Below, piece after piece: positions 1 through 6,243 of a stretch of 63,293 bases of DNA (the first letter of the stretch is position 1; the number at the start of each line of letters is the position of its first letter). The DNA lies in the NCBI RefSeq assembly GCF_022179185.1, contig NZ_BPQJ01000035.1, positions 1-63,293 of the forward strand, written 5' to 3'. Origin of the DNA: Methylobacterium frigidaeris (GTDB lineage Bacteria > Pseudomonadota > Alphaproteobacteria > Rhizobiales > Beijerinckiaceae). The notes beneath the pieces are model-generated. The model was not told the origin of the DNA and did not search any database. It saw only the letters and a program-made list of their open reading frames with translations. The position numbers and the translations under genes were made by a program.

Positions 1-42
1 CGAAATTGCCGTCTCGTCAATCCGGAACCCGTGTTCCGGAAA
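1..42. repeat. Direct terminal repeat, left copy (42 bp)
   Basis: Bases 1-42 are identical to 63252-63293. This is expected when a circular molecule is linearised with an assembly overlap; a short physical terminal redundancy would look the same. Confidence 0.95.
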
Positions 43-123
43 CGATGGCGCTTTGTCCGGGAACCGGGCGCGCTCACGCGTGACCCGGCTCGATCTGCCG
101 CGGCCTCACCACGAGGCCGACCG
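1..123. promoter_or_regulatory. Circle-junction region with inverted repeat upstream of the Rep-like gene
   Basis: Positions 21-40 hold a perfect 7-bp inverted repeat (TCCGGAA, 6-base spacer, TTCCGGA). Related CCGGAA or CCGGGAA words recur a little downstream (about 33-64). The same 42 bases reappear at 63252-63293, so in a closed circle this block lies between the tnpB region and the HTH Rep-like gene. A replication operator or iteron-like origin is possible but not shown; it could also be the operator of the gene at 124. Confidence 0.4.
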
Positions 124-873
124 ATGACCTATGCCGAGATGAAAGAGGCGATTGCCCGGGCGCTGCCCGCGATGCTGCCGGCCCTGCGCGACCAGCTCTA
201 CGCGCTCAACGGCGCCGGGGTGATCAGCGACCGGGACGCGGGCGAGCTCGACGATGCGATCGAGGCGCGCCGCAAGGGCCCCGCCCCCGCGGCCCCCGCA
301 CCGGCCGGCCTGTCGCTCGCCGCCGCGATCGCGCCCACCGCCGCCCGGATCACGAAGTTCGCGCCTCGCCGCCAGCGCTCGCCCGACCGCGCCAAGAGCC
401 GCGAGCGCCGCCGGGGCTTGGGCGGATCGAGCCCCCTCCCCGAGCCGCTCGCCCGCCGCTACACCGAAGGCCAGCGGGCCGTCCTGTTCATCGTCGGCGA
501 GGAGATCGCGGCGCGGGGCGTGTGCGGCCTCTCGGTCGCCGAGATCGCGGCGCGGGCGGGCGTGTGCCACCGCCACGCGCAGATGGCCCTGCGCCTCGCC
601 GAGAGCGACGGGCTCGTCACCATCACCGAGCGGCCCCGCAAGGGCCAGAAGCACCAGACGAACCTCGTGCGCGTCCTGTCGCGGGAATGGGCCGCCTGGC
701 TTCAACGGCGTCGACCGACAGGGTGCAAACCGATTCCCTCCACGGGGATTCAAGATTCTCTTTCTTCTCTAGAATCGAGGACGGCGGCTCGCGGAAGCGT
801 CGCGACGGGTTTTCGGAGGGGGAATTCGGGCTCTGGACCGGCAGGACGGCCGGCCGCGGGGCATCGATTCTAG
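124..873 (+). CDS. Helix-turn-helix plasmid Rep-like protein
   Basis: The start at 124 is the first ATG that gives a plausible N-terminus (MTYAEMKEAI). An in-frame opening at 31 exists but would run through the junction inverted repeat. The 249-residue product has an Ala/Pro-rich basic N-terminal half. It is followed by a winged-helix/HTH block (from about residue 118: a GQRAVLFIV helix, then LSVAEIAARAGVCHRHAQ as the recognition unit) and a wing rich in Arg/Lys. From memory, proteins of this kind (TEGQRAVL...REWAAWL) are common on alphaproteobacterial plasmids next to partition genes and are thought to act in replication or its control. That role is inferred. It converges on the parB-like gene across a hairpin at 904-933. 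Confidence 0.6.
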   Translation: MTYAEMKEAIARALPAMLPALRDQLYALNGAGVISDRDAGELDDAIEARRKGPAPAAPAPAGLSLAAAIAPTAARITKFAPRRQRSPDRAKSRERRRGLGGSSPLPEPLARRYTEGQRAVLFIVGEEIAARGVCGLSVAEIAARAGVCHRHAQMALRLAESDGLVTITERPRKGQKHQTNLVRVLSREWAAWLQRRRPTGCKPIPSTGIQDSLSSLESRTAARGSVATGFRRGNSGSGPAGRPAAGHRF

Positions 874-903
874 CCTGAGACTGGCGCCACCACTGGAATC
901 GAG

Positions 904-933
904 AGCGCCGGACCCTGGTGAGGATCCGGCGCT
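904..933. terminator. Hairpin between convergent genes
   Basis: AGCGCCGGA at 904-912 pairs perfectly with TCCGGCGCT at 925-933 around a 12-base loop. There is no T-run on either side. It lies between the Rep-like gene (ends 873) and the leftward parB-like gene (ends 965), so a bidirectional terminator role is plausible. Confidence 0.5.
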
Positions 934-964
934 TGGTGAGGGATTCGGGATTGGGTGGGCAGGC

Positions 965-1264
965 TCAGACGATGCCCTTGCGGACGGCGTCCATCATCCG
1001 CTTGAACCCCTCGCGGTAGGGGAGGCGCTCGCGGTCGCACCATTCGATGAAGTCGACTTGGTCGGAGACGTTGATCCGCGTCGTGAATGACGTCGTCGGC
1101 TCATCGGATGCCCGGCGCCGCTTGATCGGCTTCGGGGGATCGCGCTCCACGAAGCCGTGGGCGGCGGCCGCCGTGCGGCTCACGGCGGGCATCTCCTCGG
1201 GCGCGGGTGCGGCCGGCTTGAAGTCGCCGAGGTTCGCGAGGCCGGCGGGGGTGGGCTTAGACAT
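965..1264 (-). CDS. parB: Small ParB-like partition partner (predicted ribbon-helix-helix)
   Basis: This 99-residue protein has a Pro/Ala-rich, probably disordered N-terminus and a C-terminal region (about 58-99) with the strand-helix-helix look of ribbon-helix-helix DNA-binding proteins (SFTTRINVS followed by two helices). It overlaps the end of parA by 8 bp, so translation is probably coupled. Small RHH partners encoded just after a short ParA are the usual centromere-binding proteins of type Ib partition systems. It would bind the repeat-rich region upstream of parA (1935-2110) and repress the operon. The function comes mainly from position; the gene symbol is functional, not homology-proven. 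Confidence 0.65.
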   Translation of the reverse strand: MSKPTPAGLANLGDFKPAAPAPEEMPAVSRTAAAAHGFVERDPPKPIKRRRASDEPTTSFTTRINVSDQVDFIEWCDRERLPYREGFKRMMDAVRKGIV

Positions 1265-1934
1265 GGGCGGGCTCTCTGGCGGTGCGCAGGATCTCGACGA
1301 TCTCGCCGGCGAGCGCGTCGGCGTTCTCCCGGGCCTTGTCGAGGCCGTTGACGGCCTGCGGGTCGAGCTCGTCGAGGCTCTGGCGGTAGGTGAACATGGA
1401 GCGGTAGGCGGCCCGCTCGGCGAGATCGTTTGCCATCATCGGCACGCCCGACGCCGCCAGCTTCTCGCGGATCGCCCGCTCGTCGCGGGTGGCGAAGCCG
1501 GGCTTCGTGCGGGTGAACAGGACGCGGTAGGCGCGTGGGCCGACGGTCGCCGCCTGGTCCTCGATGTAGTCGATCGCGCGCCGCGCCTGCGTCGCGTCCA
1601 TCGCCGAGCCCTGCATGGGGATGAGCGTCAGGTCGGCCGCGAGGATCGCCGAGGCGACCATGAGCGAGGCGGTGCCCTCGAGGTCGGCGATCACGAACTG
1701 GCTGCGGGCCCCCTCCCCTTTCAGCATCCGGCCGATGTTGGTCGAGTCGGCGTGCCCGATGACGGTGACCGGGCTCGCGGTCGGCCCGTCCTTCCAGGCG
1801 ACGAGGTTGCGGTTCGGGTCGCAGTCGAACAGCGTCACCGACGCGCCGTGGCGGGCGAGCGTCGTCGCGAGCACGAGGGCGGTCGTGCTCTTGCCGGTCC
1901 CGCCCTTGGGATTGCTGACGGCAATTACGGCCAT
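1257..1934 (-). CDS. parA: ParA-family partition ATPase
   Basis: The protein has 225 residues and the deviant Walker A signature KGGTGKST at residues 10-17, including the leading lysine typical of MinD/ParA ATPases. A Walker A-prime FDCDPN lies near 36-41 and a Walker B-like FVIADLEG near 80-87. There is no N-terminal HTH extension, so it belongs with the short type Ib plasmid ParAs, which leave repression to the small partner. It would form an ATP-dependent gradient on the nucleoid that moves the replicon to daughter cells. Its presence in a phage genome that lacks an integrase is the strongest evidence for a plasmid prophage state. Confidence 0.93.
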   Translation of the reverse strand: MAVIAVSNPKGGTGKSTTALVLATTLARHGASVTLFDCDPNRNLVAWKDGPTASPVTVIGHADSTNIGRMLKGEGARSQFVIADLEGTASLMVASAILAADLTLIPMQGSAMDATQARRAIDYIEDQAATVGPRAYRVLFTRTKPGFATRDERAIREKLAASGVPMMANDLAERAAYRSMFTYRQSLDELDPQAVNGLDKARENADALAGEIVEILRTAREPAHV

Positions 1935-2110
1935 GTCGGGTCACCTCACTTCCGGTCACGTGGCGCAGTGTGACGGGGCGTCGCTCAACGCCGAGTTAAT
2001 TGCCGTGACGCGCCTTGGCGTGATGCGACGTGATGCGGTTTGGCGTCAAGGCGCTTAGCGCCACTTGGCGTTATGTGAAGTGAAGTGACTTCATATGAAG
2101 TCATTAGACG
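1935..2110. promoter_or_regulatory. Candidate centromere (parS) and parAB operator
   Basis: TTGGCGT occurs three times at exactly 25-bp spacing (2015-2021, 2040-2046, 2065-2071). Short GTGA-N words are scattered through the block; three of them (GTGAA, GTGAA, GTGAC) are tandem at 5-bp steps from 2075. Words of the opposite orientation (TCAC) cluster at 1940-1960. The block ends in an 18-bp perfect palindrome centred on 2094/2095. It lies directly upstream of parA, where type Ib systems keep parS and the autoregulatory operator. Confidence 0.55.
2086..2103. repeat. 18-bp perfect palindrome
   Basis: TGACTTCAT followed by its exact reverse complement ATGAAGTCA, with no spacer. It sits between the parA upstream repeats and the resolvase gene, and is probably a binding site for a dimeric regulator of one or the other. 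Confidence 0.7.
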
Positions 2111-2162
2111 GCACCAACGCGACCCCCGGATCCGTTTCCCCGAACGCCCCGCCCCCTGTCCG

Positions 2163-2241
2163 CAGGGTACACCCTGTAAGACGGTTGCGGTGAGACGCCT
2201 GGGCCCTGTCTCACAGGGTTGTCGGACGGCTCGTGAGACAG
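2163..2241. promoter_or_regulatory. Candidate res site / operator of the serine resolvase
   Basis: The heptamer GTGAGAC occurs at 2190-2196 and 2233-2239, and inverted at 2208-2214. Two short hairpins overlap these copies: CAGGGT/ACCCTG at 2163-2176 and CCCTGT/ACAGGG at 2204-2218. Serine resolvases bind multi-part sites just upstream of their own gene, and the resolvase start is at 2277. The arrangement fits but the subsite structure was not tested. Confidence 0.45.
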
Positions 2242-2276
2242 CTACAAGGGATCGTCTAGACCCTACGAGGCATTCC

Positions 2277-2855
2277 ATGGCCCGGATCGGCTACGCCCGC
2301 GTCTCCACCCTCGACCAGGACCTCACCGTGCAGCTCGCCGCGCTGAAAGCCGCCGGCTGCGACATCGTCCGGTCCGAGAAGGTGAGCGGGTCCTCGACCC
2401 TTGGCCGCGACGAGCTGCGCACGGTGCTGGCCTTCATCCGCGAGGGCGACACGCTGGTGGTCACCCGCGTCGACCGCCTGGCGCGCTCGATTGGCGACCT
2501 CCAGGACATCGTGCGCGAGCTGCGCGCCAGAGGCGCCGGGTTGATGGCGACCGAGCAGCCTATCGACACAAGCACGGCCGCCGGCAAGGCCTTCCTCGAC
2601 ATGCTGGGCGTGTTCGCCGAGTTCGAGACTAACCTCAGGCGCGAGCGCCAGGCCGAGGGGATTGCCAAGGCGAAGGCGGCCGGCGTCTACAAGCGGGCGC
2701 GCACGGTCGATCCGGAGGCTGTGCGGGCGCTGATAGGGGAGGGGAAGGGCGCATCAGAGATCGCCCGCGAGTTGGGGATCGGCCGGGCGAGCGTCTACCG
2801 GGTGCTCAAGGTGGCGCCTGCGCCCGCGACGGAAAATGTCACCGATCCGTGTTGA
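2277..2855 (+). CDS. Serine resolvase/invertase
   Basis: The product has 192 residues. The resolvase catalytic domain begins at once, with the nucleophile Ser10 in the YARVS context and Arg8 beside it. The conserved DRLARS segment is near residue 66, the long E-helix runs through FAEFETNLRRERQ, and a C-terminal HTH (ASEIARELGIGRASVYRVLK) lies at about 160-182. The ATG at 2277 follows a weak ACGAGG ribosome site and gives the normal family start. Small serine recombinases on plasmids resolve multimers or invert segments. Multimer resolution fits the partition neighbourhood and the res-like repeats upstream. No invertible segment was seen. Confidence 0.92.
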   Translation: MARIGYARVSTLDQDLTVQLAALKAAGCDIVRSEKVSGSSTLGRDELRTVLAFIREGDTLVVTRVDRLARSIGDLQDIVRELRARGAGLMATEQPIDTSTAAGKAFLDMLGVFAEFETNLRRERQAEGIAKAKAAGVYKRARTVDPEAVRALIGEGKGASEIARELGIGRASVYRVLKVAPAPATENVTDPC

Positions 2856-2859
2856 CGGC

Positions 2860-2875
2860 GTCACTGATCAGTGAC
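2860..2875. repeat. 16-bp perfect palindrome (operator candidate)
   Basis: GTCACTGA followed by TCAGTGAC with no spacer. It lies just after the resolvase gene and 30 bp before the next rightward start, in the promoter position for the small genes at 2905 and 3090. Confidence 0.6.
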
Positions 2876-2904
2876 ATAAAAGGTCATCGACACGGAGATG
2901 GCAG

Positions 2905-3093
2905 ATGACTCGCAACGAATTCGACGCCCAGTTCCGCGCCACCGAGCAGAGCACCGATTTCCAGTACGACAAGGCGACGTTGGCGAACATCAACGACACC
3001 GTCTTCGCGGCGGTGTCCGCGATGGATGCCGATGACTACGCCACCAAGAGCGCCGTTGATCACGCCTTTGAGGCTGCGGTCTCGGCGCTGTGA
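2905..3093 (+). CDS. Small hypothetical protein
   Basis: This is a 62-residue acidic, probably helical protein with no recognised motif. A good ribosome site (GGAGA) stands 7 to 11 bases before the ATG. Its stop overlaps the GTG start of the next gene (GTGA), indicating a two-gene unit. The palindrome at 2860-2875 probably controls both. No function can be assigned. Confidence 0.6.
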   Translation: MTRNEFDAQFRATEQSTDFQYDKATLANINDTVFAAVSAMDADDYATKSAVDHAFEAAVSAL

Positions 3094-3284
3094 CCGGAGT
3101 AGAGTTTGCGGCGTGGGTCGCCACGATGAAGGTAGCCCGAGGCTGGTCGGCTCGCGAGTGTTCGCGCCGCCTCGGATGCGGCGTGAACCAGATCGCGATC
3201 TGGAGCGTCAATGGTGCGCCGCCCTACATCGCTCTCGCCTGCGCCGCCTTGAGCCACGACCTGCCGCCCTGGCGACAGGGCTAG
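3090..3284 (+). CDS. Small predicted HTH protein
   Basis: A 64-residue protein starting with GTG in a 4-base overlap with the preceding stop. The pattern FAAWVATMKVARGWSARECS, RRLGCGVNQIAIWS, then a hydrophobic helix ending in LPPW resembles small phage or plasmid XRE-like helix-turn-helix proteins. It is coupled to the gene at 2905. A regulatory role in the maintenance region is plausible but unproven. Confidence 0.6.
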   Translation: MTGVEFAAWVATMKVARGWSARECSRRLGCGVNQIAIWSVNGAPPYIALACAALSHDLPPWRQG

Positions 3285-3301
3285 CGGCGCGCTCCGGGCG
3301 C

Positions 3302-3511
3302 TCAAGGCGCCTCTGCGGCGCCCTCCGGCCCGGTCGCCAGGGCGAGCAACCGGGCGCGCATCTCGGCGATGACCTCGTGCGGTCGGCCCCAGTCGGGATC
3401 GGCCTCGGCCTTCGCCATGACCTCGGCGAGCACCCGCGCGAACGTCTCGTCGTCGATGCCGAGATTATGGGCGAGGGCGAGGAGGCGGTCTGTCTCAGGG
3501 GTCGAAGACAT
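3302..3511 (-). CDS. Small hypothetical protein
   Basis: A 69-residue product from the ATG at 3511 (MSSTPETDRLL). It reads as an all-helical acidic protein (LALAHNLGIDDETFARVLAEVMAKAEADP). An upstream TTG at 3592 is possible but adds an unlikely basic leader. It is convergent with the gene at 3090. No family recognised. Confidence 0.5.
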   Translation of the reverse strand: MSSTPETDRLLALAHNLGIDDETFARVLAEVMAKAEADPDWGRPHEVIAEMRARLLALATGPEGAAEAP

Positions 3512-3595
3512 CAGGGGGCGCGGGTTTGACGAGGGGGGCTCAACGCGGCGGTGGGGATGCGCGCGACGAAGTGCAAGCCCTATCTGCAACAATTT

Positions 3596-3624
3596 TTGAC
3601 AAGATTGAGCCGAGTTGCATTACG
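3596..3624 (+). promoter_or_regulatory. Possible sigma70-type promoter
   Basis: A perfect TTGACA at 3596-3601 is followed 17 bases later by ATTACG (3619-3624), a weak -10. It points to the small gene at 3786, whose leader starts about 160 bases downstream. The region 3541-3785 otherwise has no gene. Confidence 0.3.
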
Positions 3625-3744
3625 GCTACGCTTCTGCTAACACCGGCCTCAGCCCAACCGGGCAGAAGTACTAGGAGGCGGATAAGCTTCTGAATGTCTC
3701 TGTGTCTCCCGAGACGGGAGCTAATGCGGTTAATATCGAAAAAG

Positions 3745-3780
3745 CCGCGTTTAGTTCCCGCCCTCTGGAAACGCGGGAGA
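3745..3780 (+). promoter_or_regulatory. Hairpin overlapping a ribosome binding site
   Basis: CCGCGTTT (3745-3752) is exactly complementary to AAACGCGG (3769-3776). The 3' arm runs into the GGGAGA ribosome site (3775-3780) of the gene starting at 3786. The stem could hide the site and control translation. Confidence 0.4.
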
Positions 3781-3785
3781 TACGT

Positions 3786-3980
3786 ATGAAGTTTCTTACG
3801 CTCGACGAAGCTCGCAAGGCTCTCGTTCTTGCTTTGGCGATCGCACGGAAAGCGGAGGCGACCCAGGATATCGTCCTGGACCCAATTGATGCGGAGCTCA
3901 TCATTCTGGGTCTCTTCTTGATCGTGCGCACCTCCGAGCACGCCCCTCATTTCCCCGAAGTCTTCTTCGGGGCCGAGTGA
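3786..3980 (+). CDS. Small hypothetical protein with hydrophobic stretch
   Basis: Start chosen at ATG 3786, six bases after GGGAGA, giving 64 residues (MKFLTLDEARKALVL...). It is helical with a hydrophobic run (ELIILGLFLIV) in the C-terminal half, perhaps membrane-associated or simply buried. It is followed directly by a rho-independent terminator, so it is probably monocistronic. Base composition is noticeably more AT-rich than its neighbours, hinting at separate origin. Function unknown. Confidence 0.6.
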   Translation: MKFLTLDEARKALVLALAIARKAEATQDIVLDPIDAELIILGLFLIVRTSEHAPHFPEVFFGAE

Positions 3981-3995
3981 GGGCGGCTCCCAAGA

Positions 3996-4030
3996 CGCCG
4001 GCCTGGACATCCTGGCCGGCGCTTTCTTTT
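3996..4030 (+). terminator. Rho-independent terminator
   Basis: An 8-bp GC-rich stem (3996-4003 with 4014-4021) around a 10-base loop is followed by CTTTCTTTT. It closes the rightward gene at 3786 just before the end of the leftward operon at 4035. Confidence 0.85.
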
Positions 4031-4034
4031 GTCC

Positions 4035-4292
4035 CTACCGCAGCCGCACCGGATCCTTGATCCGCGGCGCCCGCTCGCTCTCGACGCAGGCCCATTCGAC
4101 CTGGTGCCGCTCGACGTCCGGCCAGCCGGATCGGAGCTTGGCGAGCGTGGCCGGGTCGGCGAACGCGGCGTCGAGCTTCGCCGTCGACTCCGGAAGGCGC
4201 GCCCGGCACGCCTCCACATCCCCCGGCCATGGTCCGATGGATGTTGCCGGCTGGCCGAGCACCATCAGCACCGCGTAGACCTTGAGCGCCAT
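4035..4292 (-). CDS. Hypothetical protein, last gene of the leftward operon
   Basis: 85 residues with an ACGAGG ribosome site about 10 bases before the ATG. The N-terminus (ALKVYAVLMVLGQPA) is hydrophobic and could be an uncleaved anchor or weak signal, followed by a soluble acidic region. No family recognised. It is the most distal gene of the leftward early operon. Confidence 0.6.
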   Translation of the reverse strand: MALKVYAVLMVLGQPATSIGPWPGDVEACRARLPESTAKLDAAFADPATLAKLRSGWPDVERHQVEWACVESERAPRIKDPVRLR

Positions 4293-4347
4293 AGTCGAAT
4301 GCCTCGTCGCGTAATCGCCGCTTATGGGACCTGAGTAGAAGGCGCCC

Positions 4348-4617
4348 TCAGCGCCCCCGATCCGCGTATGGGATCACGGGGAAGGTGACCTCGCGCCACC
4401 CGCTCACGGGGTGATTATCCCACGTGACTGGGCCGACGCCGAACAGCAGCAGGAAGCGGCTGACCTCGTCCTCCCGGCTCTGCGGGATGCGGATGCGTCC
4501 GGAGAAGCTGGGTTTGTCGCCCAGCAGGTTCACCACGACGTCGAAGGTGGCAAGGTCCAGGTAGCGGCGCATGTCCTGGATGAGGCTGTGGAGGTGAACG
4601 GTCATGTCATCCGCCAT
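4348..4617 (-). CDS. Hypothetical protein
   Basis: 89 residues from ATG 4617, preceded by GAGGAG at suitable spacing; a longer in-frame reading upstream is low-complexity Arg-rich and is a shadow of the preceding genes. The alternating beta pattern (FDVVVNLLGDKPSFSGRIRIP) suggests a small mixed alpha/beta fold. Its start lies inside the end of the 51-residue gene at 4602-4757, so translation is probably coupled. Function unknown. Confidence 0.65.
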   Translation of the reverse strand: MADDMTVHLHSLIQDMRRYLDLATFDVVVNLLGDKPSFSGRIRIPQSREDEVSRFLLLFGVGPVTWDNHPVSGWREVTFPVIPYADRGR

Positions 4618-4757
4618 GCGATGCGCTCCTCGATCGGTTCGGCCAGAAGCTCCTTCAGCTCGGCGTCGGTCAGGTCCGGCACGATGTCGTCCACCTTGCG
4701 GATCAGCAGACGAGCGAGCCCGATACGCCAGCGTAGGGGCAGGTAGGCGCGTATCAT
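4602..4757 (-). CDS. Very small hypothetical protein (51 aa)
   Basis: A short frame with ATG at 4757 and TGA at 4602-4604 encodes a basic, helical 51-residue protein (starts MIRAYLPLRWRIGLARLL). It overlaps the stop of the upstream gene (ATGA at 4754-4757) and runs 16 bp into the next gene. This pattern of overlaps at both ends and the lack of any gap argue that it is a real, coupled gene. No function can be assigned. Confidence 0.6.
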   Translation of the reverse strand: MIRAYLPLRWRIGLARLLIRKVDDIVPDLTDAELKELLAEPIEERIAWRMT

Positions 4758-5173
4758 GCGTCCGCTCCCTCGGCCGGGTTGAGCGCGGCACGGGCCTTAG
4801 CCTCCAGAGCGGGCGCATACATCCCGCCGGGGAAGTCGAGCATGGCTTGTAGCGCCTCACGCAGCCGATCGGCCTCGTCCGCCTTGGCGCACGTCTCGGC
4901 CCAGACCACGTCGAACGAGGTGTTCATGGAATAGCCGCGCGACCGCTTCGCGTCGTCAAGCCACCAACGGCGCTTGCGGGCCTCCTCTTTGAGGCTCGCC
5001 ATCTCGCGCTCTGCCGCGCCGGCCCGGCGGTCAGCCTCGTCGCGCTCCGCCATCAGCCGGGTCATTTCGGCCAGTGCGTCACGAACTCTCTGCGCTGCCA
5101 CATGGTATCCATGGCTTGCCAGGATCTTCGCCACCTCGGGCAGGTGCACCTTCCATTCGATCGCCTCGCTCAT
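4754..5173 (-). CDS. Coiled-coil hypothetical protein
   Basis: 139 residues from ATG 5173, which follows a GGGGG purine run. The middle (about 35-75) is a predicted coiled coil rich in Glu/Arg/Ala (LMAERDEADRRAGAAERE), followed by a Trp-containing segment and a second helix. It resembles generic phage coiled-coil proteins of unknown role. It overlaps the next small gene by ATGA. Confidence 0.65.
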   Translation of the reverse strand: MSEAIEWKVHLPEVAKILASHGYHVAAQRVRDALAEMTRLMAERDEADRRAGAAEREMASLKEEARKRRWWLDDAKRSRGYSMNTSFDVVWAETCAKADEADRLREALQAMLDFPGGMYAPALEAKARAALNPAEGADA

Positions 5174-5239
5174 GCTAACCCCCTGAATTTCCACGCCACG
5201 ACCGGCTCAAGAGAACCGATCCGATCGTTAGCTTCCACT

Positions 5240-5293
5240 GCCCGGATGACTTGCACATCCGGGCGCTGACACCTGATAACTTGCGTTTATCAG
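5240..5293. repeat. Two tandem hairpins between leftward genes
   Basis: GCCCGGATG/CATCCGGGC (5240-5248 with 5256-5264) and CTGATAA/TTATCAG (5273-5279 with 5287-5293) lie side by side in the 125-bp gap between genes ending at 5299 and starting at 5173. Neither has a T-run. They may be transcript-processing, attenuation or protein-binding sites. Another GATAA/TTATC pair lies at about 5558-5576. Confidence 0.5.
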
Positions 5294-5298
5294 TGTGG

Positions 5299-5532
5299 TT
5301 AGGCGTCCGGCCCCTCGGCCGGCGGCTCGATCGGGCACCAGTGGCTATAGTCGTCCCATTCCCATCCGTTCTCAAAGTCGGGGTGAACAGTGTCCTTGTG
5401 CTCATCGTCGGCCCGGATGACATGCGCGTCCCAGTAACCGCACGTTCCCCGCGCGCTGCTCTTATTGACCCACAAGCCGGCGAGGAATGTCCTACCGTCC
5501 TGCGGTGCTGTGCTCATCGGCTGCCAGTTCAC
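5299..5532 (-). CDS. DUF551-like small phage protein
   Basis: GTG start at 5532 chosen because AAAGGAGA lies 6 bases upstream, giving 77 residues beginning VNWQPMSTAP. The sequence has the hallmarks of the small phage family with STAPQDGRTFLAG near the start, a GYWD segment, and W..D.SHWCPIEPP near the end (DUF551-like). The function of this family is unknown; it is common in the accessory early genes of temperate phages. Confidence 0.7.
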   Translation of the reverse strand: MNWQPMSTAPQDGRTFLAGLWVNKSSARGTCGYWDAHVIRADDEHKDTVHPDFENGWEWDDYSHWCPIEPPAEGPDA

Positions 5533-5585
5533 GGTGTCTCTCCTTTGGGTAATCAACGATAAGCCGTGGGTTATCAATGATGAGA

Positions 5586-5819
5586 TCAGTGCGCTCGCGC
5601 CACCGCGAGAGCCTGCTTCCCGGCGGCAGTGATCGCGTAGACGGGCCCGTCATCCCCTGGTGTGGTCGAGACGAGACCGCGGTCCTTGAGGTCGAGAAAC
5701 AGGAGGTGCGCGGCCATCACCTCCTCGCTGTTGACCTCGCCGGGTGCGTCGGGGCCGTTCCGGTCGAGGAAGTCGAGGGCCATGATCTCGTGGGGGCGGA
5801 GGCTGGCGGCGCTCGTCAC
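5586..5819 (-). CDS. Small predicted winged-helix protein
   Basis: 77 residues starting with GTG at 5819, which overlaps the stop of the previous gene (GTGA) and follows a strong AAGGAGG. The pattern of helices then DRGLVSTTPGDDGPVYAITAAGKQAL is that of a winged helix: recognition helix, beta wing, C-terminal helix. A DNA-binding role is plausible; there is no close family I can name. Confidence 0.6.
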   Translation of the reverse strand: MTSAASLRPHEIMALDFLDRNGPDAPGEVNSEEVMAAHLLFLDLKDRGLVSTTPGDDGPVYAITAAGKQALAVARAH

Positions 5820-6055
5820 GGCCTCGCCTCCTTGATCCGCTTGACGTAGGCATCCGCCTCGCTCTCGGCGATCATGAACGACAGGAAGGTCTCGCCCTCC
5901 CGTCGCCCGGGTGCGACAGCGAAGCCCCGCTCGAACACGCCGCGGCAGATCAGCTCGCGCATCGCCTCGAAGTGCGCCTCCGTCTCGGCGCGCGTGTAGG
6001 TGACGGCGAAGTAGCGGACGGGGACGCCGGCCTTGCCGGTGTCCTTCCAGGCCAT
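5816..6055 (-). CDS. Hypothetical protein
   Basis: 79 residues from ATG 6055 (MAWKDTGKAGVPVRYF), which overlaps the preceding stop (ATGA). Alternating beta and helix segments suggest a compact alpha/beta fold. It lies in a run of start-stop overlaps and is surely co-translated with its neighbours. Function unknown. Confidence 0.6.
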   Translation of the reverse strand: MAWKDTGKAGVPVRYFAVTYTRAETEAHFEAMRELICRGVFERGFAVAPGRREGETFLSFMIAESEADAYVKRIKEARP

Positions 6056-6243
6056 CACGCCTTCCCCTGCGGCTTGCGCGAGAAATTGAACTCGCCCGGG
6101 ATCAGATACGTCGCGCCGATCGCGACCGCGAACCACCAGATGCTGCGATCAAGGCCGAAGACGACGTAGGCGCCGCCTGCGAGGACCGTGAAGCGACAGA
6201 CGATCGTCATCGCGAGGAGGAAGGCGTAGGGCCAGGGCATCAT
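6055..6243 (-). CDS. Small membrane protein
   Basis: 62 residues with two hydrophobic segments (PYAFLLAMTIVCRFTVLAGGAYVVF at roughly 4-28, and SIWWFAVAIGATYLIPG at about 32-49), so a likely two-pass inner-membrane protein. The start is one of two tandem ATGs (6243 or 6240) overlapping the exonuclease stop. Membrane proteins of this size in phage early operons may alter the envelope or exclude other phages, but nothing specific is visible. Confidence 0.6.
   Translation of the reverse strand: MMPWPYAFLLAMTIVCRFTVLAGGAYVVFGLDRSIWWFAVAIGATYLIPGEFNFSRKPQGKA

Noticed and set aside
1047..1973. Long rightward open frame opposite parA
   Set aside because: It is the antisense shadow of parA and parB in GC-rich DNA; its translation has skewed Arg/Gly/Val content and no start signal.
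2277..2855. Serine recombinase as the phage integrase
   Set aside because: At 192 residues it is a small resolvase/invertase without the large C-terminal domain of serine integrases, and no attP-like core was seen.
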